Shown here: piece by piece, positions 1-6,582 of the stretch
How positions within the stretch are numbered: position 1 is the stretch's first letter
Layout of the letters: every line of letters begins with the position of its first letter
NCBI GenBank assembly: GCA_020354085.1
Contig: CP070641.1
Coordinates: forward strand, 1,795,345 to 1,807,599
Direction: 5' to 3'
Source of the DNA: Pseudomonadota bacterium
GTDB lineage: Bacteria > Pseudomonadota > Gammaproteobacteria > Acidiferrobacterales > Sulfurifustaceae
DNA length: 12,255 bases
Notes under the pieces: model-generated
Told to the model about the DNA's origin: nothing
Seen by the model: the letters and a program-made list of their open reading frames with translations, nothing else
Databases searched by the model: none
Position numbers and translations under genes: made by a program

Positions 1-348
1 ATTGGCGCCCTCTACTTTTTGATACCGCGCCTATTCGGCACCAAGATTTACAGTGTCGCCCTGATCGAAACTCACTTCTGGATTTCGACCATCGGCATCG
101 TGCTCTACATCGCGTCGATGTGGATCTCGGGCGTGATGCAGGGCCTCATGTGGCGCACGGTCAATACCGACGGCACGCTCACCTATTCCTTCGTCGAGAG
201 CGTGCAGGCCATGCATCCGTTCTACATCGTACGCTTTGTTGGCGGCCTGCTGTTCCTCACTGGTATGTTGATCATGGCCTACAACGTGTGGAAGACCATC
301 GTCGGCGCCAAGCCCGCCGAGGCTGCGATTCCGGCCCCGGCGCACTGA
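1..348 (+). CDS. ccoN: cbb3-type cytochrome c oxidase subunit I, C-terminal part (partial, 5' end outside window)
   Basis: This is the last 115 codons of the haem-copper catalytic subunit of the cbb3 oxidase, which reduces oxygen to water and pumps protons in the inner membrane. The frame is open from base 1, so the gene starts upstream of the window and no start codon should be assigned here. The visible part holds two or three hydrophobic helices (around THFWISTIGIVLYIASMW and YIVRFVGGLLFLTGMLIMAY) separated by a loop with the family-typical GVMQGLMWR and MHPFYIVR segments. It ends in an Ala/Pro-rich tail. The catalytic histidines lie upstream and cannot be checked. Identity is supported by ccoO, ccoQ and ccoP following directly. 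A full CcoN is about 475 residues, so roughly a quarter is seen. Confidence 0.95.
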   Translation: MGALYFLIPRLFGTKIYSVALIETHFWISTIGIVLYIASMWISGVMQGLMWRTVNTDGTLTYSFVESVQAMHPFYIVRFVGGLLFLTGMLIMAYNVWKTIVGAKPAEAAIPAPAH

Positions 349-361
349 CAGGAGACGGACC

Positions 362-982
362 ATGGCTACCAATACCGGACATGAGAAAGTCGAGAAGAAT
401 GTCGGACTGTTGATCGTGCTGGTCGTTCTGGTAATCAGCGTCGGCGGCCTGGTGCAGATCGTGCCGCTGTTTTTCCAGAAATCGACGACCGAGGCAGTCG
501 CGGGCTTGAAGCCCTATACGGCGCTGCAGCTCGAAGGGCGCGACGTCTATATCCGCGAGGGTTGCTACACTTGTCATTCGCAGATGATCCGTCCGTTCCG
601 CGCCGAGACCGAGCGTTATGGGCACTATTCGGTGGCTGGGGAGTTCGTCTATGACCGGCCGTTCCAATGGGGCAGCAAGCGCACCGGTCCCGATCTACAC
701 CGGGTCGGCGGACGTTACTCCGACGAATGGCACCGCGAGCACTTGATCAATCCACGCAACGTGGTGCCCGAGTCGATCATGCCCGGTTATCCATGGCTCG
801 AGCGCACGAAGCTCGATGGTGCCCTCACTCAGACGAAGATGCGCGTGCTTCGTACGCTCGGGCATCCGTACACAGATGAGGAAATCACCAACGCGCCCAA
901 GGATCTCGAAGGTAAGACGGAGATGGACGCGACGATCGCCTACTTGCAAGTACTCGGTACCACGATCAAGACACGGCGTTAA
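362..982 (+). CDS. ccoO: cbb3-type cytochrome c oxidase subunit II, membrane-anchored monohaem cytochrome c
   Basis: CcoO carries one c-type haem and passes electrons from CcoP to the catalytic subunit CcoN. The 206-residue product has one N-terminal membrane anchor (about residues 14-36, LLIVLVVLVISVGGLVQIV), then a periplasmic cytochrome domain. The haem motif CYTCH is at residues 68-72, and the likely axial methionine is M140 in the segment ESIMPGYPWL. The segments YGHYSVAGEFVYDRPFQWGS and KRTGPDLHRVGGRYSDEWH are typical of the family, and the length is normal. The ATG is preceded by a good AGGAG Shine-Dalgarno sequence (350-354) and lies 13 bases after the ccoN stop, fitting one operon. 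Nothing is missing or broken. Confidence 0.97.
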   Translation: MATNTGHEKVEKNVGLLIVLVVLVISVGGLVQIVPLFFQKSTTEAVAGLKPYTALQLEGRDVYIREGCYTCHSQMIRPFRAETERYGHYSVAGEFVYDRPFQWGSKRTGPDLHRVGGRYSDEWHREHLINPRNVVPESIMPGYPWLERTKLDGALTQTKMRVLRTLGHPYTDEEITNAPKDLEGKTEMDATIAYLQVLGTTIKTRR

Positions 983-984
983 CC

Positions 985-1125
985 ATGGATTTCGGATTAA
1001 TCCATTTTCTCTGGACGGTGGCGCTGATGGCGGTGTTCATCGGTATCGTCGTTTGGGCCTGGAGCGGCAAGCGCAAGAAAACGTTTGACGCGGCGGCGCG
1101 TGCGCCGATGGAAGACAAGGACTAA
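985..1125 (+). CDS. ccoQ: cbb3-type oxidase small subunit CcoQ/FixQ-like
   Basis: A 46-codon gene begins two bases after the ccoO stop and ends 48 bases before ccoP, exactly where ccoQ sits in ccoNOQP operons. The product starts MDFGLIHFLWTVALMAVFIG, has a single membrane helix (about residues 7-27), then the motif WAWSGKRKKTFDAAARAP. That basic, Trp-containing segment followed by an 'F-x-AA' stretch is characteristic of CcoQ/FixQ. The tail is acidic (MEDKD). In studied bacteria CcoQ is not catalytic but helps stabilise the complex, notably its CcoP association. No strong ribosome binding site is visible, so translation is probably coupled to ccoO. Function is known from the family; identification rests on sequence pattern and position. 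Confidence 0.93.
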   Translation: MDFGLIHFLWTVALMAVFIGIVVWAWSGKRKKTFDAAARAPMEDKD

Positions 1126-1126
1126 G

Positions 1127-1140
1127 GCCGCGCACGCGGC
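1127..1140 (+). other. Short GC hairpin between ccoQ and ccoP
   Basis: A perfect 5-bp inverted repeat, GCCGC / GCGGC with loop GCAC, begins two bases after the ccoQ stop. No T-run follows, so it is not a standard intrinsic terminator. It could stabilise or tune the ccoNOQP message before ccoP. In such GC-rich sequence a short repeat may also arise by chance. Confidence 0.3.
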
Positions 1141-1173
1141 GGGCACCCAAGAGCATATTGCGGGGACACGAAT

Positions 1174-2091
1174 ATGGCGGATTTCACGAGCGGGTTTTGG
1201 AGCTGGTTCATTATCATCCTTACGATCCTGAGCATCGCGGCCATGTTCATCCTCAATCGCTGGATGGCCGAGCCCAAGCAGCGTGCCGAGGAAAAGCCCA
1301 AGCCGGTGGGGCACGTGTGGGATCAGGACCTCGAAGAGCTAAACAATCCCTTGCCGCGTTGGTGGCTCAACATGTTCTACATCACGCTCATCTTCAGCGT
1401 GGTGTATCTGATCCTCTATCCGGGACTTGGCAGTTTCCCCGGCTTGTTCGGTTGGACCAGCACCGGCCAGTATCAGAAGGAACTCGACGTCGCCGAGAAA
1501 CGTTACGCACCCCTCTTTGAGCAGTACCTGCGCGAGGACTTAAAGGCCCTCACCGCCAATCCGGAGGCATTGAAGGCCGGTGAGCGTTTGTACGTCACCT
1601 ATTGCACCGGTTGTCACGGTGCGGATGCGCGCGGTGCGCCCGGTTATCCCAGCCTGCGCGACGATGATTGGTTGTACGGTGGGTCACCCGAGACCATCAA
1701 GCTCTCAATAATGAAAGGCCGCAGCGGCCAGATGCCGGGTTGGGGCGCAGTGCTAAAGCAAGACGGTGTGTTCGAGGTTGCCGAGTACGTGATCTCGCTC
1801 TCCGGCAAGCGCGTTGTCAATCAAGACGCGGCTGACAAGGGCAAGGAGAAATTCATGCAGATGTGTGTTGCCTGTCACGGCGCTGATGGCAAGGGCGATC
1901 CGAAGATCGGCGCGCCCAATCTTTCTGACAATATCTGGCTGTACGGCAGCGCGCAAAAAACCGTGATGGACGTGATCGAAAAGGGACGCACCGGTAACAT
2001 GCCTGCGCATGGTGAGTTCCTGGGCGAGGCCAAGGCACATGTGCTCGCGGCCTACGTCTACAGCCTGTCGCAGCCACCAGCGGTTAAGTAG
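1174..2091 (+). CDS. ccoP: cbb3-type cytochrome c oxidase subunit III, membrane-bound dihaem cytochrome c
   Basis: CcoP receives electrons from the cytochrome c pool and hands them to CcoO. The 305-residue protein has an N-terminal membrane helix (about residues 8-28), a cytoplasmic linker with HVWDQDLEELNNPLPRWW, and a second helix (about 63-85); the two-helix type is the common proteobacterial form. Two tandem cytochrome c domains follow. Haem motifs are CTGCH at residues 144-148 and CVACH at 231-235, with likely axial methionines M187 (QMPGWG) and M276 (NMPAHG). Both halves share a 'DWLYGG/IWLYGS' segment, consistent with internal duplication. The ATG has a GGGGA Shine-Dalgarno-like sequence about 9 bases upstream. 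Length and motifs are complete. The downstream gene ccoG starts 13 bases after the stop. Confidence 0.97.
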   Translation: MADFTSGFWSWFIIILTILSIAAMFILNRWMAEPKQRAEEKPKPVGHVWDQDLEELNNPLPRWWLNMFYITLIFSVVYLILYPGLGSFPGLFGWTSTGQYQKELDVAEKRYAPLFEQYLREDLKALTANPEALKAGERLYVTYCTGCHGADARGAPGYPSLRDDDWLYGGSPETIKLSIMKGRSGQMPGWGAVLKQDGVFEVAEYVISLSGKRVVNQDAADKGKEKFMQMCVACHGADGKGDPKIGAPNLSDNIWLYGSAQKTVMDVIEKGRTGNMPAHGEFLGEAKAHVLAAYVYSLSQPPAVK

Positions 2092-2104
2092 CCAGGAAGT
2101 TACG

Positions 2105-3670
2105 GTGTCGTCCCAGGGCGAAGAGACGCGGCAAGCCGGAGAAGACAAACAACAGGAATCGAAGGCCCGCATCCCCTCGTTAGTCGAGGCGCAAGCCGAG
2201 GCGCTGCGCGCTGCCAAGGACGCCGCCGCGGCGCGCGGCGAGAAGCGCGCACCCCGTGGGCTCGGCGGCAAGCGCGTCATTACGCTGGCCGAGGCCGACG
2301 CTACCCAAGAAGCCCTCTTTGCCAAGCGCGAGCGCGTTTACCCGCGCGAGGTTCATGGCTTGCTCGCCAACTGGCGCGTGGCCATGGTTGCGGTCACGCT
2401 CGGTATCTACTATTTCCTGCCGTGGATCAACTGGGGCGCGGGGCGACAGGCGTTCCTGATCGATCTGCCGGGCCGCAAGTTCAACCTGTTCTTCTGGACC
2501 TTTTGGCCGCAGGATCTCTTTTACTTGAGCGCGGTGCTGATCATCTCGGCGCTGTCACTGTTTCTGTTCACCGCCATTGCCGGCCGCCTGTGGTGCGGTT
2601 ACACCTGTCCGCAGACGGTATGGACAGAAGTGTTTTTATGGATCGAGCGCAAGATCGACGGGGACCGCAACAAACAGATGAAGCTGGCGGCCGGCCCTTG
2701 GACTCGCGAAAAGATCGTCAAGCGCACCGTCAAGCACGCGGCTTGGGTCACTTTTTCCGCCTGGACCGGCTTTACCTTCGTCGGCTATTTCACGCCAATA
2801 CGTGAGCTGACCGTCTGGGTGGCCACGCTTTCGCTTGGGCCGTGGGAGACGTTTTGGATCCTGTTCTACAGCGCCGCAACTTACGGCAACGCTGGCTGGT
2901 TGCGTGAGCAGGTGTGCATTTACATGTGTCCGTACGCACGTTTTCAAAGCGCGATGTTCGATCGCGACACGCTCATCATCTCGTACGATGGTAAGCGCGG
3001 CGATCCGCGTGGCTCGCGCGGGCGTAAAGCCGATCACAAGGTCAAAGGACTCGGGGACTGCATCGATTGCACGCTGTGCGTACAGGTCTGTCCGACTGGT
3101 ATCGATATCCGCGACGGACTTCAATACCAATGCATCGCTTGCGGCGCGTGTATCGACGTGTGCAACACGGTCATGGACAAGATGAACTATCCGCAAGGCC
3201 TCGTGCGTTACACCACGCAGAATGAGCTGGAAGGCGGCAAGCCGCGCAAGCTATGGCGCCCGCGCGTGTTGGTTTATACCGGCCTGCTTGCCGCGATCAC
3301 TGCGACGTTGATTGGCGCAGTTATTTTGCGCACGCCGTTGGGCCTCGATGTATTGCGCGATCGCGCTACGCTCTTCCGCGAGACCCCCGATGGCCTGGTG
3401 GAAAACGTCTACCTGCTCAAACTCATGAACATGGACCATCGCACCCACCGTTATGCCATCTCCGCCAAGGGCATCGACGGCATTCAGGTGCAGACCAAAG
3501 AGCCTTGGGTGTCGGTGGCCAGTGGTGAGGTCGCCGAATTCCCGGTGAGCCTGCTGGCGCATCCAGGCGCGTTGCGCGGCGGCAGCCAAGCGGTGACCTT
3601 CATGGTGCAAGCCGAGAGCGACCCCAAGCTGCGCGTCGAAGAAGAAACGCGCTTTATCGGACCGCGCTGA
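2105..3670 (+). CDS. ccoG: CcoG/FixG/RdxA cytochrome oxidase accessory protein, polyferredoxin-like membrane protein
   Basis: CcoG is an inner-membrane iron-sulphur protein. Family work on homologues shows it reduces Cu(II) to Cu(I) for cbb3 oxidase assembly. I chose the GTG at 2105 because AGGAAG (2094-2099) precedes it by 5 bases and it clears ccoP; the frame is open further upstream inside ccoP, but that start would overlap a known gene. The product is 521 residues. After an Ala/Glu/Lys-rich N-terminal extension (about 1-73) comes the family core starting YPREVHGLLANWR. Membrane helices carry CGYTCPQ (C164, C168) and CIYMCPYARF (C271, C275). Two [4Fe-4S] motifs follow at C319/C322/C325/C329 and C343/C346/C349/C353. 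After a further helix (about 387-408) there is a C-terminal Ig-like domain. It overlaps ccoH by one base. Confidence 0.95.
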   Translation: MSSQGEETRQAGEDKQQESKARIPSLVEAQAEALRAAKDAAAARGEKRAPRGLGGKRVITLAEADATQEALFAKRERVYPREVHGLLANWRVAMVAVTLGIYYFLPWINWGAGRQAFLIDLPGRKFNLFFWTFWPQDLFYLSAVLIISALSLFLFTAIAGRLWCGYTCPQTVWTEVFLWIERKIDGDRNKQMKLAAGPWTREKIVKRTVKHAAWVTFSAWTGFTFVGYFTPIRELTVWVATLSLGPWETFWILFYSAATYGNAGWLREQVCIYMCPYARFQSAMFDRDTLIISYDGKRGDPRGSRGRKADHKVKGLGDCIDCTLCVQVCPTGIDIRDGLQYQCIACGACIDVCNTVMDKMNYPQGLVRYTTQNELEGGKPRKLWRPRVLVYTGLLAAITATLIGAVILRTPLGLDVLRDRATLFRETPDGLVENVYLLKLMNMDHRTHRYAISAKGIDGIQVQTKEPWVSVASGEVAEFPVSLLAHPGALRGGSQAVTFMVQAESDPKLRVEEETRFIGPR

Positions 3671-4182
3671 TGACGCCTGACGCACCCAAGACCCCGTGGT
3701 ACCGGATCCCGATGGTGTGGCTCCTGATCGTGCCGCCGGTCGCAGCCGTTATCGGAGGGGTAGCCACCCTGACCCTGGCGATTCGCTCCAACGATGGCTT
3801 GGTGGTCGACGATTATTATCGGCGCGGCAAGGAAATCAATCGTGTGCTCGATCGCGACCGCGCTGCGGCCAGCCACGGTTTGCGCGGCGAGGCGAGCTTC
3901 GACGGCGAGCGCCGCGTCGTGCGACTGACGCTTGAGGCGCGTGCAGGCTTTACGCCGCCGGCGCAACTTACGCTCGAATTGTGGCATGCCACACGCGCCG
4001 GTCTCGATCGCGAGTTGCAGCTCACGCGCCAGGTCGACGGTGTGTACGCCGCTCCCCTGTGGGAGGCGTTGCCGGCCGGGCGCTGGAACCTGCAGTTATC
4101 GGCCGATGATTGGCGTCTCATCGGTTCGGTGTCGGTGCCGGGCGCGCAGCGCGTTGCATTACACGCGACCGGCGCGTCGTAG
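3670..4182 (+). CDS. ccoH: CcoH/FixH family cbb3 oxidase assembly protein
   Basis: CcoH is a small membrane protein needed for stable assembly of the cbb3 oxidase. The 170-residue product has one N-terminal membrane helix (about 16-38), followed by the hallmark VVDDYYRRGKEINRVLDRD (residues 45-63) and a periplasmic beta-rich domain (roughly 70-165) containing LTLELWHAT and PLWEALPAGRWNLQLSADD. The ATG overlaps the ccoG stop in the arrangement TGATG, so translation is very probably coupled; only a weak Shine-Dalgarno sequence is visible. Length matches the family. The usual next gene in many proteobacteria, the copper ATPase ccoI, is not found immediately after it. Confidence 0.92.
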   Translation: MTPDAPKTPWYRIPMVWLLIVPPVAAVIGGVATLTLAIRSNDGLVVDDYYRRGKEINRVLDRDRAAASHGLRGEASFDGERRVVRLTLEARAGFTPPAQLTLELWHATRAGLDRELQLTRQVDGVYAAPLWEALPAGRWNLQLSADDWRLIGSVSVPGAQRVALHATGAS

Positions 4183-4208
4183 GACGTGCTCGACGTCCAC
4201 GCGTCGAT

Positions 4209-4949
4209 ATGAACGGTGAGCTTGCGCCGTTGAGCGCATTTCTGCTCGGACTGTTCGGTTCGGTGCATTGCATTGGCATGTGCGGCGCTATCGTCGGCGC
4301 ATTTACTTACGGCCTACCGGAGGCGGTACGAATCCGGCCGACGCGCTTGGCCAGCTACCTAATCGCCTACAACGTGGGCCGCGTCGCGACCTACGCGATC
4401 GCCGGTTTGCTCGTCGGCCTGTTCGGCGCCGCGGTGACCGATACACTCACGCGCGAGCTGGCGGCGAATGTCGGACGCCTGATCGCCGGCGCCTTCATGA
4501 TCGCCTTGGGGCTCTATCTCGGCGGCTGGTGGTTGATGCTCGCGCGCTTGGAGAGCCTCGGGAGCAAGCTATGGGTGCGCATCGAACCGGTCGGAAGACG
4601 TGTGTTGCCGCAGCGCTCTCCGCTGCAGGCGCTGCTGCTCGGGCTCGTCTGGGGTTGGTTGCCGTGCGGCATGGTGTACAGCGCGCTCGCTCTCGCGCTG
4701 GTCGCCGGTGGCGCGCTCGCGGGTACCGCCACCATGATCGCGTTCGGTCTCGGTACCTTGCCCATGCTGCTGGCCATGGGCGCCGCAGCGCGATGGCTGC
4801 AGGAACTGGCGCGCCGCCGCTGGGTGCGCGCGTTGGTGGGCGCTTTGGTAGTAGGTTTCGGCGTCTACACGCTACTCGTGCCGCAGAGTCATCAACATCG
4901 TGACGGGGCGCATGTGCACACAACGCCCGGTGAACACCCGCGACATTGA
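4209..4949 (+). CDS. SafE/DsbD_2-like (UreH-like) transmembrane protein, likely metal or redox handling for cbb3 maturation
   Basis: A 246-residue polytopic membrane protein with about six hydrophobic helices. It matches the pattern of the 'sulfite exporter TauE/SafE'/DsbD_2 (UreH-like) group often encoded beside ccoGHIS. Two cysteine-bearing helix motifs are visible: HCIGMCG (C21, C25) near the N terminus and GWLPCGMVYSALALA (C153) in the second half, typical of the two-fold DsbD_2 architecture. The tail (about 225-246) is rich in histidine, with six in SHQHRDGAHVHTTPGEHPRH. ATG 4209 was chosen because it starts just before the first conserved helix; the in-frame region upstream overlaps ccoH and is Arg-rich. 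Its ribosome binding site is weak. The substrate is unknown; copper or heavy-metal handling or thiol-electron transfer are inferences from context and motifs, and the 'sulfite exporter' name should not be taken literally. Confidence 0.85.
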   Translation: MNGELAPLSAFLLGLFGSVHCIGMCGAIVGAFTYGLPEAVRIRPTRLASYLIAYNVGRVATYAIAGLLVGLFGAAVTDTLTRELAANVGRLIAGAFMIALGLYLGGWWLMLARLESLGSKLWVRIEPVGRRVLPQRSPLQALLLGLVWGWLPCGMVYSALALALVAGGALAGTATMIAFGLGTLPMLLAMGAAARWLQELARRRWVRALVGALVVGFGVYTLLVPQSHQHRDGAHVHTTPGEHPRH

Positions 4950-5016
4950 TCCTTATGAATCAGCGCCGCGGGCAACGCGTCCCAGCGGGCCCGTTCCTTG
5001 GGTGACGTTGCGAAGA
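4950..5016. other. Convergent intergenic region; possible weak bidirectional terminator
   Basis: The cbb3 operon (+) and liv operon (-) end tail to tail across 67 bases. An imperfect hairpin is present: AACG/CGTT (4975-4978 with 5006-5009) enclosing a 3x3 mismatch and CCCA/TGGG (4981-4984 with 4999-5002), and the loop contains the palindrome CGGGCCCG. There is no T-run on either side, so intrinsic termination is doubtful. Nothing else was seen. Confidence 0.25.
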
Positions 5017-6114
5017 TCACTTCACGTAGTCGTACTTACCGCCTTTCCATACGTAGACGACATAACCGGGTGCGGTGACATCGCCCTTGCCATCGAAGCC
5101 GAATTTGCCCAGCACCGTGTCGAATTTTTCCTTCTTCAGCACCTTGGCGAGCTCGGCACCCTTGGTAGTCTTGGCCAGCGTGACGGCCTGAGCCCAGGCC
5201 TGCACCGTGCCGTAGGAGTAGAGCGTGTAGCCTTCGGGCTTGTAGCCCTGCTTCAGAAACTTGTCGACGATCGGTTTGGCAATCGGGTTCTTCTGCGGGT
5301 CAGGGCTGAATGTCATGAGTGTGCCTTCGCCGGCCGGGCCGGTGATCGACCAAAACTCGTCGGTCACGAGCGCATCGCCCCCCATCAGCACCGCTTTCAT
5401 ACCCTGCTGCTTGGCCTGGCGGATGATGAGACCGCCCTCGGTGTGGTAGCCGCCTAAATAGATGAGCCCGATTTTGGCGGCCTTCATCTTCGATACCAGC
5501 GCCGAGTAATCTTTTTCGCCGGCGGTGAAGGCCTCATACATGGTTTCTTTCTTGCCGCGCTTGTTCATCTGCTTCTTGGTTTCATCGGCCAGGCCTTTGC
5601 CGTAGGCAGTCTTGTCGTGAATGATCGCGACATGGGTGTTCTTGTGGTGATCGACGATGTAGTCGCCCGCGACCGCACCTTGTTGGTCATCGCGTCCGCA
5701 GGTACGGAAGGTGTTCCAGTAGCCGCGCTCGGTGAACTGCGGGTTGGTCGAGGCCGGCGAGATTTGCAGGATGCCTTCTTCCTTGTAGACGTCCGAGGCC
5801 GGGATCGACGAGCCGGAACAAAAGTGACCGTCGACGAATACGACCTTCTTGTTGGCGAGCTGGTTGGCAACCGCGACGGCTTGTTTCGGGTCGCAGGCGT
5901 CATCGCCCACTTCGAGCTTGAGCTTTTGGCCCAAGACACCGCCCTTGGCGTTGAGATCGGCGACCGCCATCTCGGCGCCGCGGCGCAATTGCTCACCGAA
6001 GGCGGCATATTGACCGGTCATGGGGCCGGCTACGGCGATGATAATTTCCGCTTGCGCGGCGGCGCCTAGCAATGCAACGACGGATGCAGCAACACAAGTG
6101 ATTATTCTTTTCAT
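5017..6114 (-). CDS. livK: Branched-chain amino acid ABC transporter, periplasmic substrate-binding protein (LivK/LivJ-like)
   Basis: This 365-residue type I periplasmic binding protein would capture Leu/Ile/Val or a related amino acid and deliver it to LivHM. A clear signal peptide (residues 1-22, MKRIITCVAASVVALLGAAA then QA) ends at AQA before EIIIAVAGPMTGQYAAFG. Family ligand-site and fold segments are present: DDACDPKQAVAVANQL, HFCSGSSIPASDVY (residues 97-110), ISPASTNPQFTERGYW (118-133), IIHDKTAYGKGLADE and GGYHTEGGLIIRQAKQQG (221-238). Cysteines C74 and C99 sit where E. coli LivK has its disulphide pair. The ATG has a GGAGAA ribosome binding site 8 bases upstream. It is the last gene of the liv cluster, 120 bases after the small membrane gene. 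Actual ligand specificity cannot be read from sequence. Confidence 0.94.
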   Translation of the reverse strand: MKRIITCVAASVVALLGAAAQAEIIIAVAGPMTGQYAAFGEQLRRGAEMAVADLNAKGGVLGQKLKLEVGDDACDPKQAVAVANQLANKKVVFVDGHFCSGSSIPASDVYKEEGILQISPASTNPQFTERGYWNTFRTCGRDDQQGAVAGDYIVDHHKNTHVAIIHDKTAYGKGLADETKKQMNKRGKKETMYEAFTAGEKDYSALVSKMKAAKIGLIYLGGYHTEGGLIIRQAKQQGMKAVLMGGDALVTDEFWSITGPAGEGTLMTFSPDPQKNPIAKPIVDKFLKQGYKPEGYTLYSYGTVQAWAQAVTLAKTTKGAELAKVLKKEKFDTVLGKFGFDGKGDVTAPGYVVYVWKGGKYDYVK

Positions 6115-6203
6115 GGCGTAAGTTCTCCGGTGCGTTGGTGATGCGTTGGGGATGGCGTGCGGCGGGCTCTTTGTCGTTGGCCTGCCGCGCCGAGGACGAC
6201 GCT

Positions 6204-6233
6204 ATATTAGGTAAGCGCAGGGTCGGTCTGCAA
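6204..6233 (-). promoter_or_regulatory. Candidate sigma-70-like promoter for livK
   Basis: In the 120-base gap before livK, the - strand reads TTGCAG (6233-6228), an 18-base spacer, then TAATAT (6209-6204). These match the -35 and -10 consensus at 3/6 and 4/6 positions, in one of the few AT-rich patches nearby. It would leave a leader of roughly 85-90 bases before the livK start. The -35 element slightly overlaps the upstream gap edge next to the DUF6867-like stop. Weak match; no operator was recognised. Confidence 0.3.
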
Positions 6234-6234
6234 A

Positions 6235-6582
6235 TCAGGAACCGGGGCGGCGGCGATAACGCCACGGGTCGCGGCGTTCGTACAACCACGGGTATTGGGT
6301 CGTCATTTTCCGCACTTGTGTCAGCCGATATCCGACTAACCCTACCGCGGTAAGCCACAGAACATCGGTCACCAGCCCGCTGGCGGATAAGAGCTCGCCC
6401 TCGAACAGCGCGTAGATCAGGAAGCGCGATGTCAGCGCGAGAAGGAGGCAATAGATCAGGACCTGCCACAGCGGCCGCCAGGTGTTGGCCACGGCGCGCC
6501 CGGTGGCAAAGGCCGCACCGCCCATGAGCGAAATTGCAACGGTGAGGTACGCTAACCACGAGGTGCCAAGCCAGGCTTCCAC
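6235..6582 (-). CDS. Small three-helix membrane protein, DUF6867-like, in the liv operon
   Basis: A 115-residue protein of unknown function. It starts at GTG 6582, overlapping the livF stop by one base (TAGTG), with GGGGAG (6594-6589) 6 bases upstream, so it is clearly part of the liv operon. Three hydrophobic helices are seen at about residues 8-28, 40-62 and 66-88. Between and after them lie conserved-looking polar motifs: TGRAVANTWRPLWQ (27-40), and GYRLTQVRKM followed by TTQYPWLYERRDP (84-106). From memory, this layout matches the DUF6867 family found beside branched-chain amino acid transporter genes in other Pseudomonadota. No signal peptide or catalytic motif is visible. An accessory or regulatory subunit of the LivHM permease is an inference from position only. 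Confidence 0.85.
   Translation of the reverse strand: MEAWLGTSWLAYLTVAISLMGGAAFATGRAVANTWRPLWQVLIYCLLLALTSRFLIYALFEGELLSASGLVTDVLWLTAVGLVGYRLTQVRKMTTQYPWLYERRDPWRYRRRPGS

Noticed and set aside
2009..2104. Upstream extension of the ccoG frame into ccoP
   Set aside because: It would overlap conserved ccoP sequence by 83 bases; the GTG at 2105 has a well-spaced ribosome binding site and follows the ccoP stop.
1753..2325. - strand frame of 190 codons opposite the end of ccoP and start of ccoG
   Set aside because: It spans two real + strand genes, including the second CXXCH haem motif, and has no domain features of its own.
3670..4182. FNR/Anr-type site (TTGAT-N4-ATCAA) near the cbb3 genes
   Set aside because: Oxygen-responsive control of ccoNOQP is expected, but the promoter lies upstream of ccoN outside the window and no such site was seen inside.
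4110..4208. Upstream extension of the SafE-like frame into ccoH
   Set aside because: The added residues are Arg-rich, overlap ccoH and precede no family segment; ATG 4209 sits directly before the first conserved helix.
4900..5457. Open + strand frame of 185 codons opposite livK
   Set aside because: It lies antisense to a clear LivK-like gene with signal peptide and family motifs; its translation has no recognisable domain and the frame reflects GC-rich codon bias.
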